Positions 1-8,554 of a DNA stretch of 64,000 nucleotides are shown here, one piece after another. Every line of letters begins with the position of its first letter. The first letter of the stretch is position 1. Made by a program: the position numbers and the translations under genes. The stretch covers positions 477,018 through 541,017 of the forward strand of contig NZ_LMOZ01000003.1 in assembly GCF_001423695.1 (NCBI RefSeq), read 5' to 3'. The notes below the pieces were generated by a model. It had not been told where the DNA came from, did no database searches, and worked only from the letters and a program-made list of their open reading frames with translations. Origin of the DNA: Leifsonia sp. Leaf336. GTDB taxonomy: Bacteria > Actinomycetota > Actinomycetes > Actinomycetales > Microbacteriaceae.

Positions 1-33
1 GACGGCACGCCGGATCGCGTCAGCCCGAATGAA

Positions 34-510
34 TCACCTGTCGGAACGCTGCGCGCGGATCTGCTCCCACTCGTTGATCATGGCCGGGAGGCGGTCCTGC
101 ATGAACCGGTAGAAGCCGGCCATGTCGCGCAGTCGCTCCGTCGCGGGGTCGGCCGGGTCATCGATCGCCGCCAGACCGGTGTCGGCCTGGTCGGCGAGCA
201 CACCGTAGATCGGGCTGTTGCGCACCATGAGCGAGTACCAGTCGGCCGGCATCTGGTAGAGATCCCGCCGGCTGCCGTTCTGCGACAGCCGGCGCACGAT
301 CCCGAGCGTCTGGAGGTAGCGCACGGCGCCCGAGATCGCCGCGGCGCTCACGTCGAGACGCTCCGCGAGCTGCGATGCGGTGAGGCCGGCGGAGTCGGTC
401 ACCGTCAGGGCCATCAGCACCCGGGCGGGCATCTTGGGGAACCCGGCGGCGGTGAGCACCGCCGCCGAATGCTCCATCATCTCGGTGAGAGCCTGCTCGT
501 CCCTGGCCAT
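34..510 (-). CDS. MarR/GbsR-like transcriptional regulator
   Basis: A 158-residue one-component regulator. Residues about 20-80 form a winged helix-turn-helix: the stretch LTASQLAERLDVSAAAIS is the recognition helix region, followed by a wing. The C-terminal half is helical and would dimerise. It is the last gene of an apparent minus-strand operon behind an ABC exporter permease (10 bp gap) and ATPase, so it most likely represses that operon; an inverted repeat upstream of the ATPase gene is a candidate operator. MarR and GbsR/PadR-like families are hard to separate from sequence alone, and the ligand is unknown. Confidence 0.82.
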   Translation of the reverse strand: MARDEQALTEMMEHSAAVLTAAGFPKMPARVLMALTVTDSAGLTASQLAERLDVSAAAISGAVRYLQTLGIVRRLSQNGSRRDLYQMPADWYSLMVRNSPIYGVLADQADTGLAAIDDPADPATERLRDMAGFYRFMQDRLPAMINEWEQIRAQRSDR

Positions 511-520
511 GCCGCCCTCC

Positions 521-2221
521 TCAGCCGATCGCGAAGTCCCGGCGACGGATGAGGGCCGCGGACGCGGCGAGCGCGACCAGCGCGATGCCGAACATCCAGT
601 ATCCCCCGGTCCAATCGACTTTTCCGACGACGACCGGCGCGTCCGCGAACGGTGACACGTGCCGCAGCCAATCAGGCAGCTTGATCAGTGCTCCGAAGAT
701 CCCGATGAAGGCGCCGGCGCCGAGGGCCGCCCAGCCGACGGGCGCCGTCCAGCTCGGCAGCAGGACGAACACCAGGGTGAGCACGCCCAGATACACCAGT
801 GCCACCGGGAACTGCGCGGCCGCCGCTGCGAAGGCGTCGTTGAACGTGGAGGCCGTCTCACCCGCCGCTACCGCCGACAGTCCTGCGGCGAGCGCGGCGG
901 CCACCAGGACCAGCACGATCGCGATCAGGCCGACGAGCACGAACTCGAGCAGCCAGCGGACCCGCGAGACGGGCGTCGCCATCATCACCTCGGCGGACCC
1001 GCCGACCTCCTCTTGGCGCAGCCGGATGACCGCCTGGACCGCACACGCCGCCGCGAGCACGCCGACGATCGACATGATCGCCGAGAGGAAGAGCGCGGTC
1101 ATCGGACCGGAGCCGCCCGCGCCCAGGTGGGCGACGGCCTCCCGGATGTTGGAGAGGTTCGGGTCGGAGGCGATGGACGAGCTCACGACACTCCCGAGCG
1201 CACCCGCGAGCACGCCGGTAAGGAGGCCGCCGACGGTCCAGCCGAGGATGATCGGCCACTGCAGCCGCCACGCCAGGCCGAGCGGCCCGTTCAGCATGGG
1301 CAGCGCGTTCCGTCGGCCCGCGCGCTCGGGCACGATGCCCGCTCCCGAGTCGCGCACGGCCTGGAGGGCGAACACGCCGGCAATGAGGACAGCCGCGAAG
1401 CCGAGCTGCAGGAGCAGTGGCCACCAGTCGTTCTGCACGTACGGCGAGAACTGCTCGCCCCAGCCGATCGGGCTGAGCCACGTCGGCCATCCCGACACCA
1501 TCGTGGTGCCGGTGCTGGTGACGGTGCCGATGGCGTCGCCGATTCCACGCAGTGCCCAGGCGGCCACCACGACGGCGGCGGCGAGGCCGTTCGCGCCGCG
1601 AGAGGTGCTCATGACCTGCGCCAGCAGGAGGCCGACGGCGAGGAAGGCGACTCCGGCTCCGCCGACCGCCGCGCCCGCGACGAGCGATCCGTACACGGGA
1701 AGACCCGAGGCCATGAAGCCGAGCGCGGTGGCGAGTGCCAGCACGATGTTCGCGAGGACGCCGTGGATGACCGTGGCGATCGTCGGCATGATCCGTGCCG
1801 CGGGTGTCGAGCCGACGAGCTCGGCGCGACCGGACTCCTCCTCAGCGCGCGAGTGCCGCACGGCGAGGAACGTGTTCATCAGGCCGGCGAGCAGCGCGAG
1901 GAAGGTGTAGATCTCGAAGAAGGTGACGGCGGCGAGGCCGGTCCCCTGCGGGAGGCCGCGCAGCACCAGCACCGTCGGGTTCGCGATCGCGAGCCGGATC
2001 AGCTCGGCGCGGCCGGACGCCGAGCCGTAGGTCTGGTCGATGCTCGCGGCGGAGAACAGCGCGAGTAACGCGATGCAGAGGATCCAGATGACCAGCTGCC
2101 AGCGGTCCCGCCGCAGGCGCTGACGCAGCAGGACGCGCACGGTCCCGCCTCCCCCGCGCGCGGGCGAGGCGGAGTGGCCTCCCGAGCGGGTGGCCGCACG
2201 ATCGGCAGTGGTGGCGCTCAT
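521..2221 (-). CDS. ABC exporter permease, antibiotic-export (tetronasin) type
   Basis: A 566-residue integral membrane protein with two similar halves, each an amphipathic entry helix followed by about six membrane segments. This is the layout of the large fused permeases of the polyketide-antibiotic (TnrB-type) ABC exporters, about 530-560 residues. Its start overlaps the stop of the ATPase gene by 4 bp (ATGA), which implies translational coupling, and the MarR/GbsR-like gene follows after 10 bp. The family is associated with export of amphipathic compounds and self-protection; the substrate here cannot be read from the sequence. The N-terminal 25 residues are Ala/Gly/Arg-rich and cytoplasmic. 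Confidence 0.85.
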   Translation of the reverse strand: MSATTADRAATRSGGHSASPARGGGGTVRVLLRQRLRRDRWQLVIWILCIALLALFSAASIDQTYGSASGRAELIRLAIANPTVLVLRGLPQGTGLAAVTFFEIYTFLALLAGLMNTFLAVRHSRAEEESGRAELVGSTPAARIMPTIATVIHGVLANIVLALATALGFMASGLPVYGSLVAGAAVGGAGVAFLAVGLLLAQVMSTSRGANGLAAAVVVAAWALRGIGDAIGTVTSTGTTMVSGWPTWLSPIGWGEQFSPYVQNDWWPLLLQLGFAAVLIAGVFALQAVRDSGAGIVPERAGRRNALPMLNGPLGLAWRLQWPIILGWTVGGLLTGVLAGALGSVVSSSIASDPNLSNIREAVAHLGAGGSGPMTALFLSAIMSIVGVLAAACAVQAVIRLRQEEVGGSAEVMMATPVSRVRWLLEFVLVGLIAIVLVLVAAALAAGLSAVAAGETASTFNDAFAAAAAQFPVALVYLGVLTLVFVLLPSWTAPVGWAALGAGAFIGIFGALIKLPDWLRHVSPFADAPVVVGKVDWTGGYWMFGIALVALAASAALIRRRDFAIG

Positions 2222-3192
2222 CGCGTCTTCGCCCCCTCGCCGGCCTTATCGGCTCCGTCACGATCGGCATCGGCCTGCTCGACGGCGGCCAGCTCGTCGC
2301 CGTAGTGCCGGAGGAACAGCTCCTCGAGCGACGGAGGCGCGACCGTCAGGCTCTTCGCATCGAGGCCGGCGAGCGCCGCGAGCACGGGCGGAAGCGCGTC
2401 GCTGTCGGCGGTGAACTTCACGCGACCGTTGTCGACGCGCAGGTCGTGCGCGTCCGGGATCCGGGCGAGCTGCTCCTGCGTCACACCGTCGCCCGCGAAC
2501 GAGATCTCGGTACGGGTCAGGTGTCGCAGCTGCTCGAGCGTGCCGGACTCGACGGTCTTGCCCGCGCGGATGATGCTCACCCGGTCGCAGAGCTGCTCGA
2601 CCTCGGACAGGATGTGACTCGACAGCAGCACGGTCGCGCCCTCGCGGGCGACGCGGGCGATCTCGGCATTGAAGGTGGCCTCCATCAGCGGATCGAGGCC
2701 GCTGGTCGGCTCGTCGAGGATGTACAGGTCGGCCGGCGTCGCGAAGGCGGCGACGAGCGCGACCTTCTGCCGGTTTCCCTTCGAGTAGGCGCGCCCCTTC
2801 TTGGTCGGGTCGAGCTGGAAGACGTCGACCAGCCGCTTCTTGCGCTCGGCGTACACCGCCTTGTCCACGGTGCCCCCGCGCAGGCGTGCGAGGAGGTCGA
2901 TCGCCTCGCCGCCGGAGAGGTTCGGCCAGAGGCTGACGTCGCCCGGGACGTACGCGATGCGACGGTGGAGGGCGACGGCGTCGCGCCAGGGATCGCTCCC
3001 GAAGACGTTGGCGCTGCCGCCGCTGGAGCGGGCGAGGCCCAGCAGCACACGGATGGTGGTGGACTTGCCCGCGCCGTTCGGCCCGAGGAATCCGTGCACT
3101 TCTCCTTCGGTGACGGCGAGGTCGAGCCCGTCGAGAGCCCGCACCCGGCCGAATCGCTTCTCGAGGCCAGAGGCCTCAATCACTGTGATCAT
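2218..3192 (-). CDS. ABC exporter ATP-binding protein
   Basis: A 324-residue nucleotide-binding subunit and partner of the adjacent permease. Visible motifs are Walker [10 protein letters not shown] near residues 38-46, the signature YSKGNRQKV, Walker B LYILDEP followed by TSGLD, and the switch histidine in [13 protein letters not shown]. The SKGNRQK signature in place of LSGGQ is characteristic of the antibiotic-exporter subgroup (family knowledge). About 90 residues follow the ATPase core and end in an Asp/Lys-rich tail. It is the first gene of the three-gene minus-strand operon; the promoter must lie in the 53-bp gap before the HNH gene, where an inverted repeat occurs. Confidence 0.92.
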   Translation of the reverse strand: MITVIEASGLEKRFGRVRALDGLDLAVTEGEVHGFLGPNGAGKSTTIRVLLGLARSSGGSANVFGSDPWRDAVALHRRIAYVPGDVSLWPNLSGGEAIDLLARLRGGTVDKAVYAERKKRLVDVFQLDPTKKGRAYSKGNRQKVALVAAFATPADLYILDEPTSGLDPLMEATFNAEIARVAREGATVLLSSHILSEVEQLCDRVSIIRAGKTVESGTLEQLRHLTRTEISFAGDGVTQEQLARIPDAHDLRVDNGRVKFTADSDALPPVLAALAGLDAKSLTVAPPSLEELFLRHYGDELAAVEQADADRDGADKAGEGAKTR

Positions 3193-3210
3193 GGGCGGGA
3201 CTCTACGCTT

Positions 3211-3230
3211 ATTTCAGTAATTTGTGAAAT
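3211..3230. promoter_or_regulatory. Candidate operator of the ABC exporter operon
   Basis: Inverted repeat ATTTCA - 8 nt - TGAAAT in an AT-rich patch 19-38 bp upstream of the ATPase start. A 20-bp dyad of this shape is usual for MarR/GbsR-type regulators, and one is encoded at the end of the same operon. Binding is inferred. Confidence 0.5.
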
Positions 3231-3245
3231 CTATTAACGGAATCC

Positions 3246-4019
3246 TTACGGCGTGTCGGGCGGTCGGCATCCGGAGAGGATGTGCTGGAGCGCCGCCTTC
3301 TCCGCCGGCTTGACCCAGAGCCCGTATTTGACCTTCACGCCCACCTGGCGGGCGGCGTACTCGCAGCGGAAGCCGACGGCCGGCGGCAGCCAGGTCGCCG
3401 CGTCGCCGGCGCCCTTCGCCTGGTTGGTGGGGCCGTCGACGGCCAGGAGTTCGAGCGGATCGTTGGCGAGTCGGACGCGCGTCTCCTGACTCAGCGACTG
3501 AGCGCCGGTCTCCCAGGCGTCGAGGAGAGCGACCACATGGTCGATCTGCACCCTGGCCGAGGTCTGCTGGCCCCGCGTGAAGGCGATCGTCGTGCCGGTG
3601 TACGGATCGGCAAGAGTACCGGTGAGCACGCGGCAATCCGACTGCCGCGTGACGCCGGAGAGATCACGGGCAAGGATGTCGTCGCGGGTGTCGCACCCGT
3701 TGTGGTCGACATCGAGCCAGGCCTCGCCGAACTTGGCGACACGGTCGTATCCGGTGGCAGGCGCCCTGCCCTTCACCGGGAGGCCGGCGAGCGCGGTGCG
3801 TGCTGCAGCGGCGTCCAGGAGGCCGACGGCGCCGCGCGCGCCGGCGGGGGCGGAGGCTGTCGGTGCGACCGAGCTCGTCGCGCCCGCCTGCCCGCTGCCG
3901 TCCGCTGTGCCGCCGCTCACGGCGGCGTAGCCTCCCGCACTCGCGAGTGCGATCAGAAGGACGGCGGCAACGATCGGCCAGGGGGCCGTGCGACGCCGTC
4001 GGGTGCCGGCGCGCGTCAC
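3246..4019 (-). CDS. Secreted HNH (DUF1524/GmrSD-type) endonuclease
   Basis: A 257-residue protein with an Arg-rich start and one membrane segment (about residues 14-33) that reads as a signal peptide or anchor, then a low-complexity Ser/Ala/Gly linker and a nuclease domain. The HNH signature is present: QIDHVVAL supplies the catalytic His, NDPLELL the Asn, and a following NQAKG is typical of the DUF1524 family of actinobacterial secreted nucleases. DHNGCDTRDDIL near residue 100 is also conserved in that family. It starts at GTG overlapping the stop of the upstream 208-residue gene (GTGA), so the two are co-translated. It probably acts outside the membrane on DNA for nutrition or interference. 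Confidence 0.85.
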   Translation of the reverse strand: MTRAGTRRRRTAPWPIVAAVLLIALASAGGYAAVSGGTADGSGQAGATSSVAPTASAPAGARGAVGLLDAAAARTALAGLPVKGRAPATGYDRVAKFGEAWLDVDHNGCDTRDDILARDLSGVTRQSDCRVLTGTLADPYTGTTIAFTRGQQTSARVQIDHVVALLDAWETGAQSLSQETRVRLANDPLELLAVDGPTNQAKGAGDAATWLPPAVGFRCEYAARQVGVKVKYGLWVKPAEKAALQHILSGCRPPDTP

Positions 4020-4642
4020 AGGTAGGAATCGTCCGCGAGCCCGCGGTGCAGCCCGCGACGCGAAACGTGCACGCCCGGCCGCTGCGACGTGGCGATCTCG
4101 CCGAGCTCCCGCATCACGCGGCCGTAGAAAGGAGCGGCCGTCGCGTTCCGGTACGCGCCGGGGTGGAGGTCGGCCTCGTTGCGCAGCCGGATCTCGGCGC
4201 GCGCGGCCTCGAGCGCCGTGATGACCTTGGCACCACCTCTATACCGGATGAGCCGGTGCACCCACTCGTCGAGCGCCTCGGGCAGCCCTGCGGGAACCCG
4301 GTCGTGCTCGGCGGCGAGCGATGCGCGCGGGACTCCCGCGGCGTCGGGTGCAGTCGCATAGCGCTCGCGGGCGGGCTGATCGCTCGCGCGCCGCTCCGCG
4401 CGGAGGACCGCGAGGAGGTCGTCGCTGCGGTTGGCCTGGTGCGCGAGGACCTCGAGCGCATCCACCGCCGAGGCGTACTCCTCTTCGTACCCGGCGTAAT
4501 CCGACGGGTGGGCCGACCGATCGTGCGCCAGATCGGTGCGAGCGGAGGCCGCCTGGCCCTTTGTGAGCACCGTGCGCCCGTTGCGGACGCGATCGAGACG
4601 CCAGGACCAGGTGGACAGGAGTTCCGGCATCAGGTGGCTCAT
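4016..4642 (-). CDS. Hypothetical protein coupled to the HNH nuclease
   Basis: A 208-residue, highly charged, soluble-looking protein with no signal peptide, membrane segment or motif that I recognise. Ala, Arg, Glu and Asp dominate and much of it should be helical. It is first of a two-gene minus-strand unit: its stop overlaps the GTG start of the secreted HNH nuclease by 4 bp, so a role linked to the nuclease (immunity or regulation, for example) is possible, although that is guilt by association. It is divergent from the MATE pump gene. A start four codons later is possible. Confidence 0.6.
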   Translation of the reverse strand: MSHLMPELLSTWSWRLDRVRNGRTVLTKGQAASARTDLAHDRSAHPSDYAGYEEEYASAVDALEVLAHQANRSDDLLAVLRAERRASDQPARERYATAPDAAGVPRASLAAEHDRVPAGLPEALDEWVHRLIRYRGGAKVITALEAARAEIRLRNEADLHPGAYRNATAAPFYGRVMRELGEIATSQRPGVHVSRRGLHRGLADDSYL

Positions 4643-4717
4643 GCCTTCACCCTAGGAAGAGCCTCCGACACCGGGCCCGCACGACACGTCGGAGGCCCGC
4701 GGAAGCGTTGTCGAGCC

Positions 4718-6052
4718 GTGAACGTCCTCCTCCGCCGTCCGCTCGATCGAGAGATCCTGCGTCTCGCCGTGCCCGCGCTCGGCGCGCTTGTTGCCGAGCC
4801 CCTCTTCCTGCTGGCCGACTCGGCCATGGTCGGTCACCTCGGAGTCGCGCCGCTGGCCGGCCTCGGGATCGCGAGCGCGGTGCTGCAGACGATCGTCGGC
4901 CTGATGGTGTTCCTCGCCTATTCGACGACGCCGGCGGTCGCGCGGCGCCTCGGTGCCGGCGACGAACGCGGGGCCGTGGCCGCCGGCGTCGACGGCAGCT
5001 GGTTGGCGCTCGGCCTGGGGATCGTGCTGGCGGCGGCGGGTTGGCTCGCGTCACCGTTCCTCGTCGGGCTGTTCGGAGCCTCGCCCGACGTCACCGCCGA
5101 GGCCACGACCTACCTCACGCTGTCGATGCTCGGCCTCCCCGCCATGCTGCTCGTGTTCGCGACGACCGGCCTGCTGAGAGGACTGCAGGACACGCGGACG
5201 CCGCTGGCAGTCGCTGTGGGCGGCTTCGGGGCGAACATCATCCTGAACTTCGTTTTCATCTACGTCGCCGGTCTCGGAATCGCCGGGTCGGCGCTCGGCA
5301 CCGTGGTGGCCCAGTGGGCGATGGTCGTCGTCTACGCGGTGATCGTCGTGCGCCATGCCCGCCGTGTGGGCGCTCCGCTGCTCCCCCACCACGGCGGCAT
5401 CGGCCGCACCGCGCGTGCGGGAGGCTGGCTGTTCCTGCGCACCGCGAGCCTGCGCGCCGCGATGCTGCTGGCGGTCTTCGCGGCGACGCGGCTGGGGCCC
5501 GACGAACTCGCGGCATTCCAGGTGACGATGACGGTGTTCGCGACGCTCGCCTTCGCGCTCGACGCTCTCGCGATCGCCGCGCAGGCGCTGGTCGGCAAGG
5601 GCCTCGGGGCCGGGCGGCTCGACGATGTGCGCGAGGTCCTCCGCCGCTGCGTGCAGTGGGGACTCGGAGCCGGGGTGGTGCTCGGCGCCGCGACTCTCGC
5701 GCTCAGCCCGGTGGCCGCCGGGCTGTTCACGAGCGACCCGTCGGTCGCGGCCCTCCTGCCCGTCGCACTGGCGATCATCGGAGTGAGCGCGCCCCTCGGC
5801 GGGTACGTCTTCGTGCTCGACGGCGTGCTCATCGGGGCCGGAGACGCGCGCTACCTGGCGCTGACGGGTGTGCTCAACGTCGCGGTGTTCATCCCCCTCG
5901 CGCTGGCCGTGGTCGCGTGGGGATCGCACGACGCGGGTGGCCTCGCCGCGCTGACCGCGGCCTTCGCGTTCGGGTACCTCGGCGCGCGGGCGCTCACCCT
6001 CGGCCTCCGCGCGAGGGGGCAGGCGTGGATGCGGCCGGGCGCCGAGCGCTAG
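4718..6052 (+). CDS. MATE family efflux transporter (DinF subfamily)
   Basis: A 444-residue cation-coupled multidrug exporter with about 12 membrane segments in two six-helix bundles. LADSAMVGHLG in helix 1-2 and ALGTVVAQW are typical of DinF-like MATE proteins. The frame stays open far upstream, but homology and composition begin at the GTG at 4718 (MNVLLRRPLDREILRL); earlier codons lie antisense to the minus-strand hypothetical gene. It is monocistronic, divergent from the HNH unit and convergent with the M20 gene 22 bp away. The substrate is unknown; members export drugs, dyes or bile acids. Confidence 0.9.
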   Translation: MNVLLRRPLDREILRLAVPALGALVAEPLFLLADSAMVGHLGVAPLAGLGIASAVLQTIVGLMVFLAYSTTPAVARRLGAGDERGAVAAGVDGSWLALGLGIVLAAAGWLASPFLVGLFGASPDVTAEATTYLTLSMLGLPAMLLVFATTGLLRGLQDTRTPLAVAVGGFGANIILNFVFIYVAGLGIAGSALGTVVAQWAMVVVYAVIVVRHARRVGAPLLPHHGGIGRTARAGGWLFLRTASLRAAMLLAVFAATRLGPDELAAFQVTMTVFATLAFALDALAIAAQALVGKGLGAGRLDDVREVLRRCVQWGLGAGVVLGAATLALSPVAAGLFTSDPSVAALLPVALAIIGVSAPLGGYVFVLDGVLIGAGDARYLALTGVLNVAVFIPLALAVVAWGSHDAGGLAALTAAFAFGYLGARALTLGLRARGQAWMRPGAER

Positions 6053-6074
6053 CTGTAGCGCCCCATTTTGAAGC

Positions 6075-7283
6075 TCAGGCGAGCCACTCCTGCGCCGCGA
6101 CCACGAGGGCGCGAACGCCGATGTCGATGGTCGGCTGGGCCAGCGGGGCGAAGAACGGCGAGTGGTTCGACGGGATGTCCGTGTCGACCGTGCCTGCCGC
6201 CATCGCCGCTCGGACGACCTCCGGGTCGCCCCCGCCGAGCAGCCAGTAGACAAGCGGGACGCCCGCGGCCGTGGCGAGATTGCCGACGTCCTCGCTGCCC
6301 GAGAGGGCGCCCGGCTCGAGCACGGCCTCCGCGCCGAACTCGGCAGCGAAAGCGGCATTGACCCGGGCGGTGGCGTCTTCGTCGTTGACGGTGACCGGGT
6401 AGCGCTCGCCCCATTCGACCGTCGGCTCGTGCGGCGAGCCGCTGGCCTGCACCTCGGCGCGGATGATGCGGTCGACGCCGTCCAGCACGTGTCGGCGGAC
6501 GGTCTCGTCGAAGCTGCGCACGCTGATGCCGAGGGTCGCCGTCGGCGCGATGATGTTGTTCTTCGTGCCGGCGTGGAGGGTGCCGACCGTCACGACCGCC
6601 GTGTCCTGCGGCGCGATCTCGCGCGAGACGACGGTCTGCAGGCGCATCACCGCCGCCGCGGCCATGATGACCGGGTCGATGGTGGTCTCCGGGCGCGATC
6701 CGTGGCCTCCACGCCCGTGCAGCGTGACCTCGAAGGCATCGACCGCGGCCATGGCCGCACCGGGGTGCGCACCCACCATGCCGGCGGGGAACGGCGTCAC
6801 GTGCTGGCCGAGCACGACGTCGGGCACCGGGACCTTCGTGTAGAGGCCGTCCTGGACCATCACCTCGGCACCGCCGCCGTGCTCCTCGGCGGGCTGGAAG
6901 ACGGCGACCACGGTTCCCGACCACTCGTCGGTCGTCGCGACCAGCCGCTCGACCGCACCCAGGAGGCAGGTGATGTGGATGTCGTGACCGCACGCGTGCA
7001 TGACCGGGACGGGGTGGCCGTCGTCGCCGGGCGCCGTCGCGGTGGAGGCCCACGGAAGTCCGGTCTGCTCCAGGACGGGGAGGCCGTCCATGTCGGCGCG
7101 CAGCAGGACGGTCGGTCCCTCGCCGTTGCGCAGGACGCCCGCGACGCCCGTGCGGGCGATCCCCGTGTGAACTTCGAGGCCGAGCGCCGTGAGCTGCTGG
7201 GCGACGATCCCTGCTGTGCGGTGCTCCTCGAACGAGAGCTCAGGGTGGGCGTGGAGGTCACGGTAGAGGGCTTCGAGATCCAT
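6075..7283 (-). CDS. M20 family metallo-amidohydrolase
   Basis: A 402-residue member of the M20D peptidase/amidohydrolase family, which hydrolyses N-acyl amino acids and related amides in the cytoplasm using a di-metal site. Metal-binding motifs seen are HACGHDIH near residues 95-102, the catalytic pair in FQPAEEHGGGA near residue 130, and a conserved GSEDV in the C-terminal part. A lid/dimerisation domain sits between about 180 and 290. Length matches the family. It is the last gene on the minus strand here and has a 133-bp gap upstream to the LacI gene, so it may have its own promoter. The true substrate is not deducible. Confidence 0.88.
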   Translation of the reverse strand: MDLEALYRDLHAHPELSFEEHRTAGIVAQQLTALGLEVHTGIARTGVAGVLRNGEGPTVLLRADMDGLPVLEQTGLPWASTATAPGDDGHPVPVMHACGHDIHITCLLGAVERLVATTDEWSGTVVAVFQPAEEHGGGAEVMVQDGLYTKVPVPDVVLGQHVTPFPAGMVGAHPGAAMAAVDAFEVTLHGRGGHGSRPETTIDPVIMAAAAVMRLQTVVSREIAPQDTAVVTVGTLHAGTKNNIIAPTATLGISVRSFDETVRRHVLDGVDRIIRAEVQASGSPHEPTVEWGERYPVTVNDEDATARVNAAFAAEFGAEAVLEPGALSGSEDVGNLATAAGVPLVYWLLGGGDPEVVRAAMAAGTVDTDIPSNHSPFFAPLAQPTIDIGVRALVVAAQEWLA

Positions 7284-7355
7284 GGGTCCACCCTATGGGT
7301 GCCGAGCATGCAGCTACCGGAGGAGATCGGTGCCGGGGATGCCCGAAACGGCAGG

Positions 7356-7399
7356 GAACGGAGGATTCCCGACTGTGCTGGCGCGGATCCCCTCCGTTC
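7356..7399. repeat. Inverted repeat between LacI and M20 genes
   Basis: Nine-bp arms GAACGGAGG and CCTCCGTTC at 7356-7364 and 7391-7399 flank a 26-nt spacer in the 133-bp gap downstream of lacI and upstream of the M20 gene. It could be a transcript hairpin or a regulator site; there is no T-run, so a classical terminator is not supported. Confidence 0.3.
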
Positions 7400-7416
7400 G
7401 CCGCGTGGAGCAGCGC

Positions 7417-8487
7417 CTAGGCCGGGCGCGGCTCCGCGGTCGTGTTGCCGCGGTGGAACTCGCTCGTGAACGAGGTGGGGCGCGGCACGCGGCCCTCCAG
7501 CATCTCGACGATGGCGTGGCCGGCGGCGCGGCCCTTGTCGACAGCGGGCTGGACGAGCGTGGTCAGGTCATAGGGCCAGAGGCCGTCTACGCGCACGCCG
7601 TCGAACCCGACGACGCTGACGTCGCCCGGCACCTCCAGCCCGAGCTCCTCCGCCGCACGGATCACGCCGGCGGCGAGCAGGTCACTCTGCGCGATGACGG
7701 CGGTCGGGCGCCGGACCGGGTCAGACAGGAGCGCCATTCCGGCGATCCGGCCCTCCTCGACGAACGAGCCCCGCGTCATCCAGCCGCCCGCGGAGGGGAA
7801 GATGTCGCGCGCGCCCTCGAGACGCTCCTTGGCCGTGGTGGAACTGCCGCTGCTCACGTTCTCGGCGGTCAGCGGTCCGCGCGCGCGGTCGCGAGTGAGC
7901 GGCAGCGCGACGATCGCGACGTCGCGGTGGCCGAGATCGTGGAGGTGCTGGGCGGCCAGGCGGGTGGCCTCCCTGTTGTCCTGCCCGATCGACGGGACGT
8001 CGTCGGACGTGCCTCCCTCGATCGCGACCAGCGGAATGCCGCGCTGGCGCAGCATCGCGACCGACTCGTCGAGCCGCGGGCTGCAGCCGACGAGCACCAC
8101 GGCGTCCATCGGCGCGTCCTCGATGCGCTGCGCGGTCTCGCCCGCGTCGGTGAGGATGAGCAGGCCCGCGTCGATAGCCGCGATCTCGTCGGAGATCCCG
8201 TCGAGCAGGGCGATCTTGATCGGGTCGCGGAACGCGTCGCCGACCCGCTCCTCCATCACGACCCCGACGATGCCGGAGCGACCGCGGCGCAGCGAGCGGG
8301 CCCGCGGGTCCGGGCCGGCGTAGTTGAGCTGCTTGGCCGCCTCGAGCACGCGCTCGCGCGTGGCGTCGGACACGGGTCCTGTGCCGGAGAAGGCGAGGGA
8401 GGCGGTGGAGTTGGAGACACCGGCCAGCCGGGCGACCGCGGCCAGCGTCGGCCGGGCGCCCAGGAGGGGTGTGCTGCTGTCGTTCAC
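7417..8487 (-). CDS. LacI family transcriptional regulator
   Basis: A 356-residue repressor with an N-terminal LacI helix-turn-helix (residues about 12-60; TLAAVARLAGVSNSTASLAF, then the hinge VLEAAKQLNY) and a periplasmic-binding-protein-like effector domain. It starts at GTG, 14 bp from a perfect 28-bp palindrome, and is divergent from an MFS transporter. The arrangement predicts that it represses both itself and the transporter, released by a sugar or sugar-like ligand that is unknown. The C-terminal domain has the usual DAVVLVGCSP and GDVSVVGFDG strands of the family. Confidence 0.92.
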   Translation of the reverse strand: MNDSSTPLLGARPTLAAVARLAGVSNSTASLAFSGTGPVSDATRERVLEAAKQLNYAGPDPRARSLRRGRSGIVGVVMEERVGDAFRDPIKIALLDGISDEIAAIDAGLLILTDAGETAQRIEDAPMDAVVLVGCSPRLDESVAMLRQRGIPLVAIEGGTSDDVPSIGQDNREATRLAAQHLHDLGHRDVAIVALPLTRDRARGPLTAENVSSGSSTTAKERLEGARDIFPSAGGWMTRGSFVEEGRIAGMALLSDPVRRPTAVIAQSDLLAAGVIRAAEELGLEVPGDVSVVGFDGVRVDGLWPYDLTTLVQPAVDKGRAAGHAIVEMLEGRVPRPTSFTSEFHRGNTTAEPRPA

Positions 8488-8501
8488 GTGTGGTAGCTTA
8501 G

Positions 8502-8529
8502 TCGAATCGTTTCGATCGAAACGATTCGA
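8502..8529. promoter_or_regulatory. 28-bp perfect palindrome, LacI operator
   Basis: Each 14-nt half reads TCGAATCGTTTCGA and its exact complement follows with no spacer. It sits in the 67-bp gap between the divergent lacI and MFS starts, where both promoters must lie. LacI-type operators are usually 14-20 bp imperfect palindromes, so a perfect 28-bp dyad is unusually long and may hold overlapping sub-sites (ATCG-TTT-CGAT on either side). Confidence 0.75.
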
Positions 8530-8554
8530 GTGCCGAATTCACCAGGAAAAGCCG

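Noticed and set aside
549-2068. Long plus-strand frames opposite the ABC permease.
   Set aside because: Composition is Arg/Asp/Ser-skewed without domains, typical of antisense frames in 70% GC DNA; the minus strand gives a recognisable permease.
3800-4717. N-terminal extension of about 306 residues on the MATE pump.
   Set aside because: It is antisense to the HNH and hypothetical genes, is low-complexity Arg-rich, and MATE homology begins at the GTG at 4718.
7356-7399. A rho-independent terminator after lacI.
   Set aside because: The arms are 9 bp but the spacer is 26 nt and no T-run follows; kept only as an inverted repeat.
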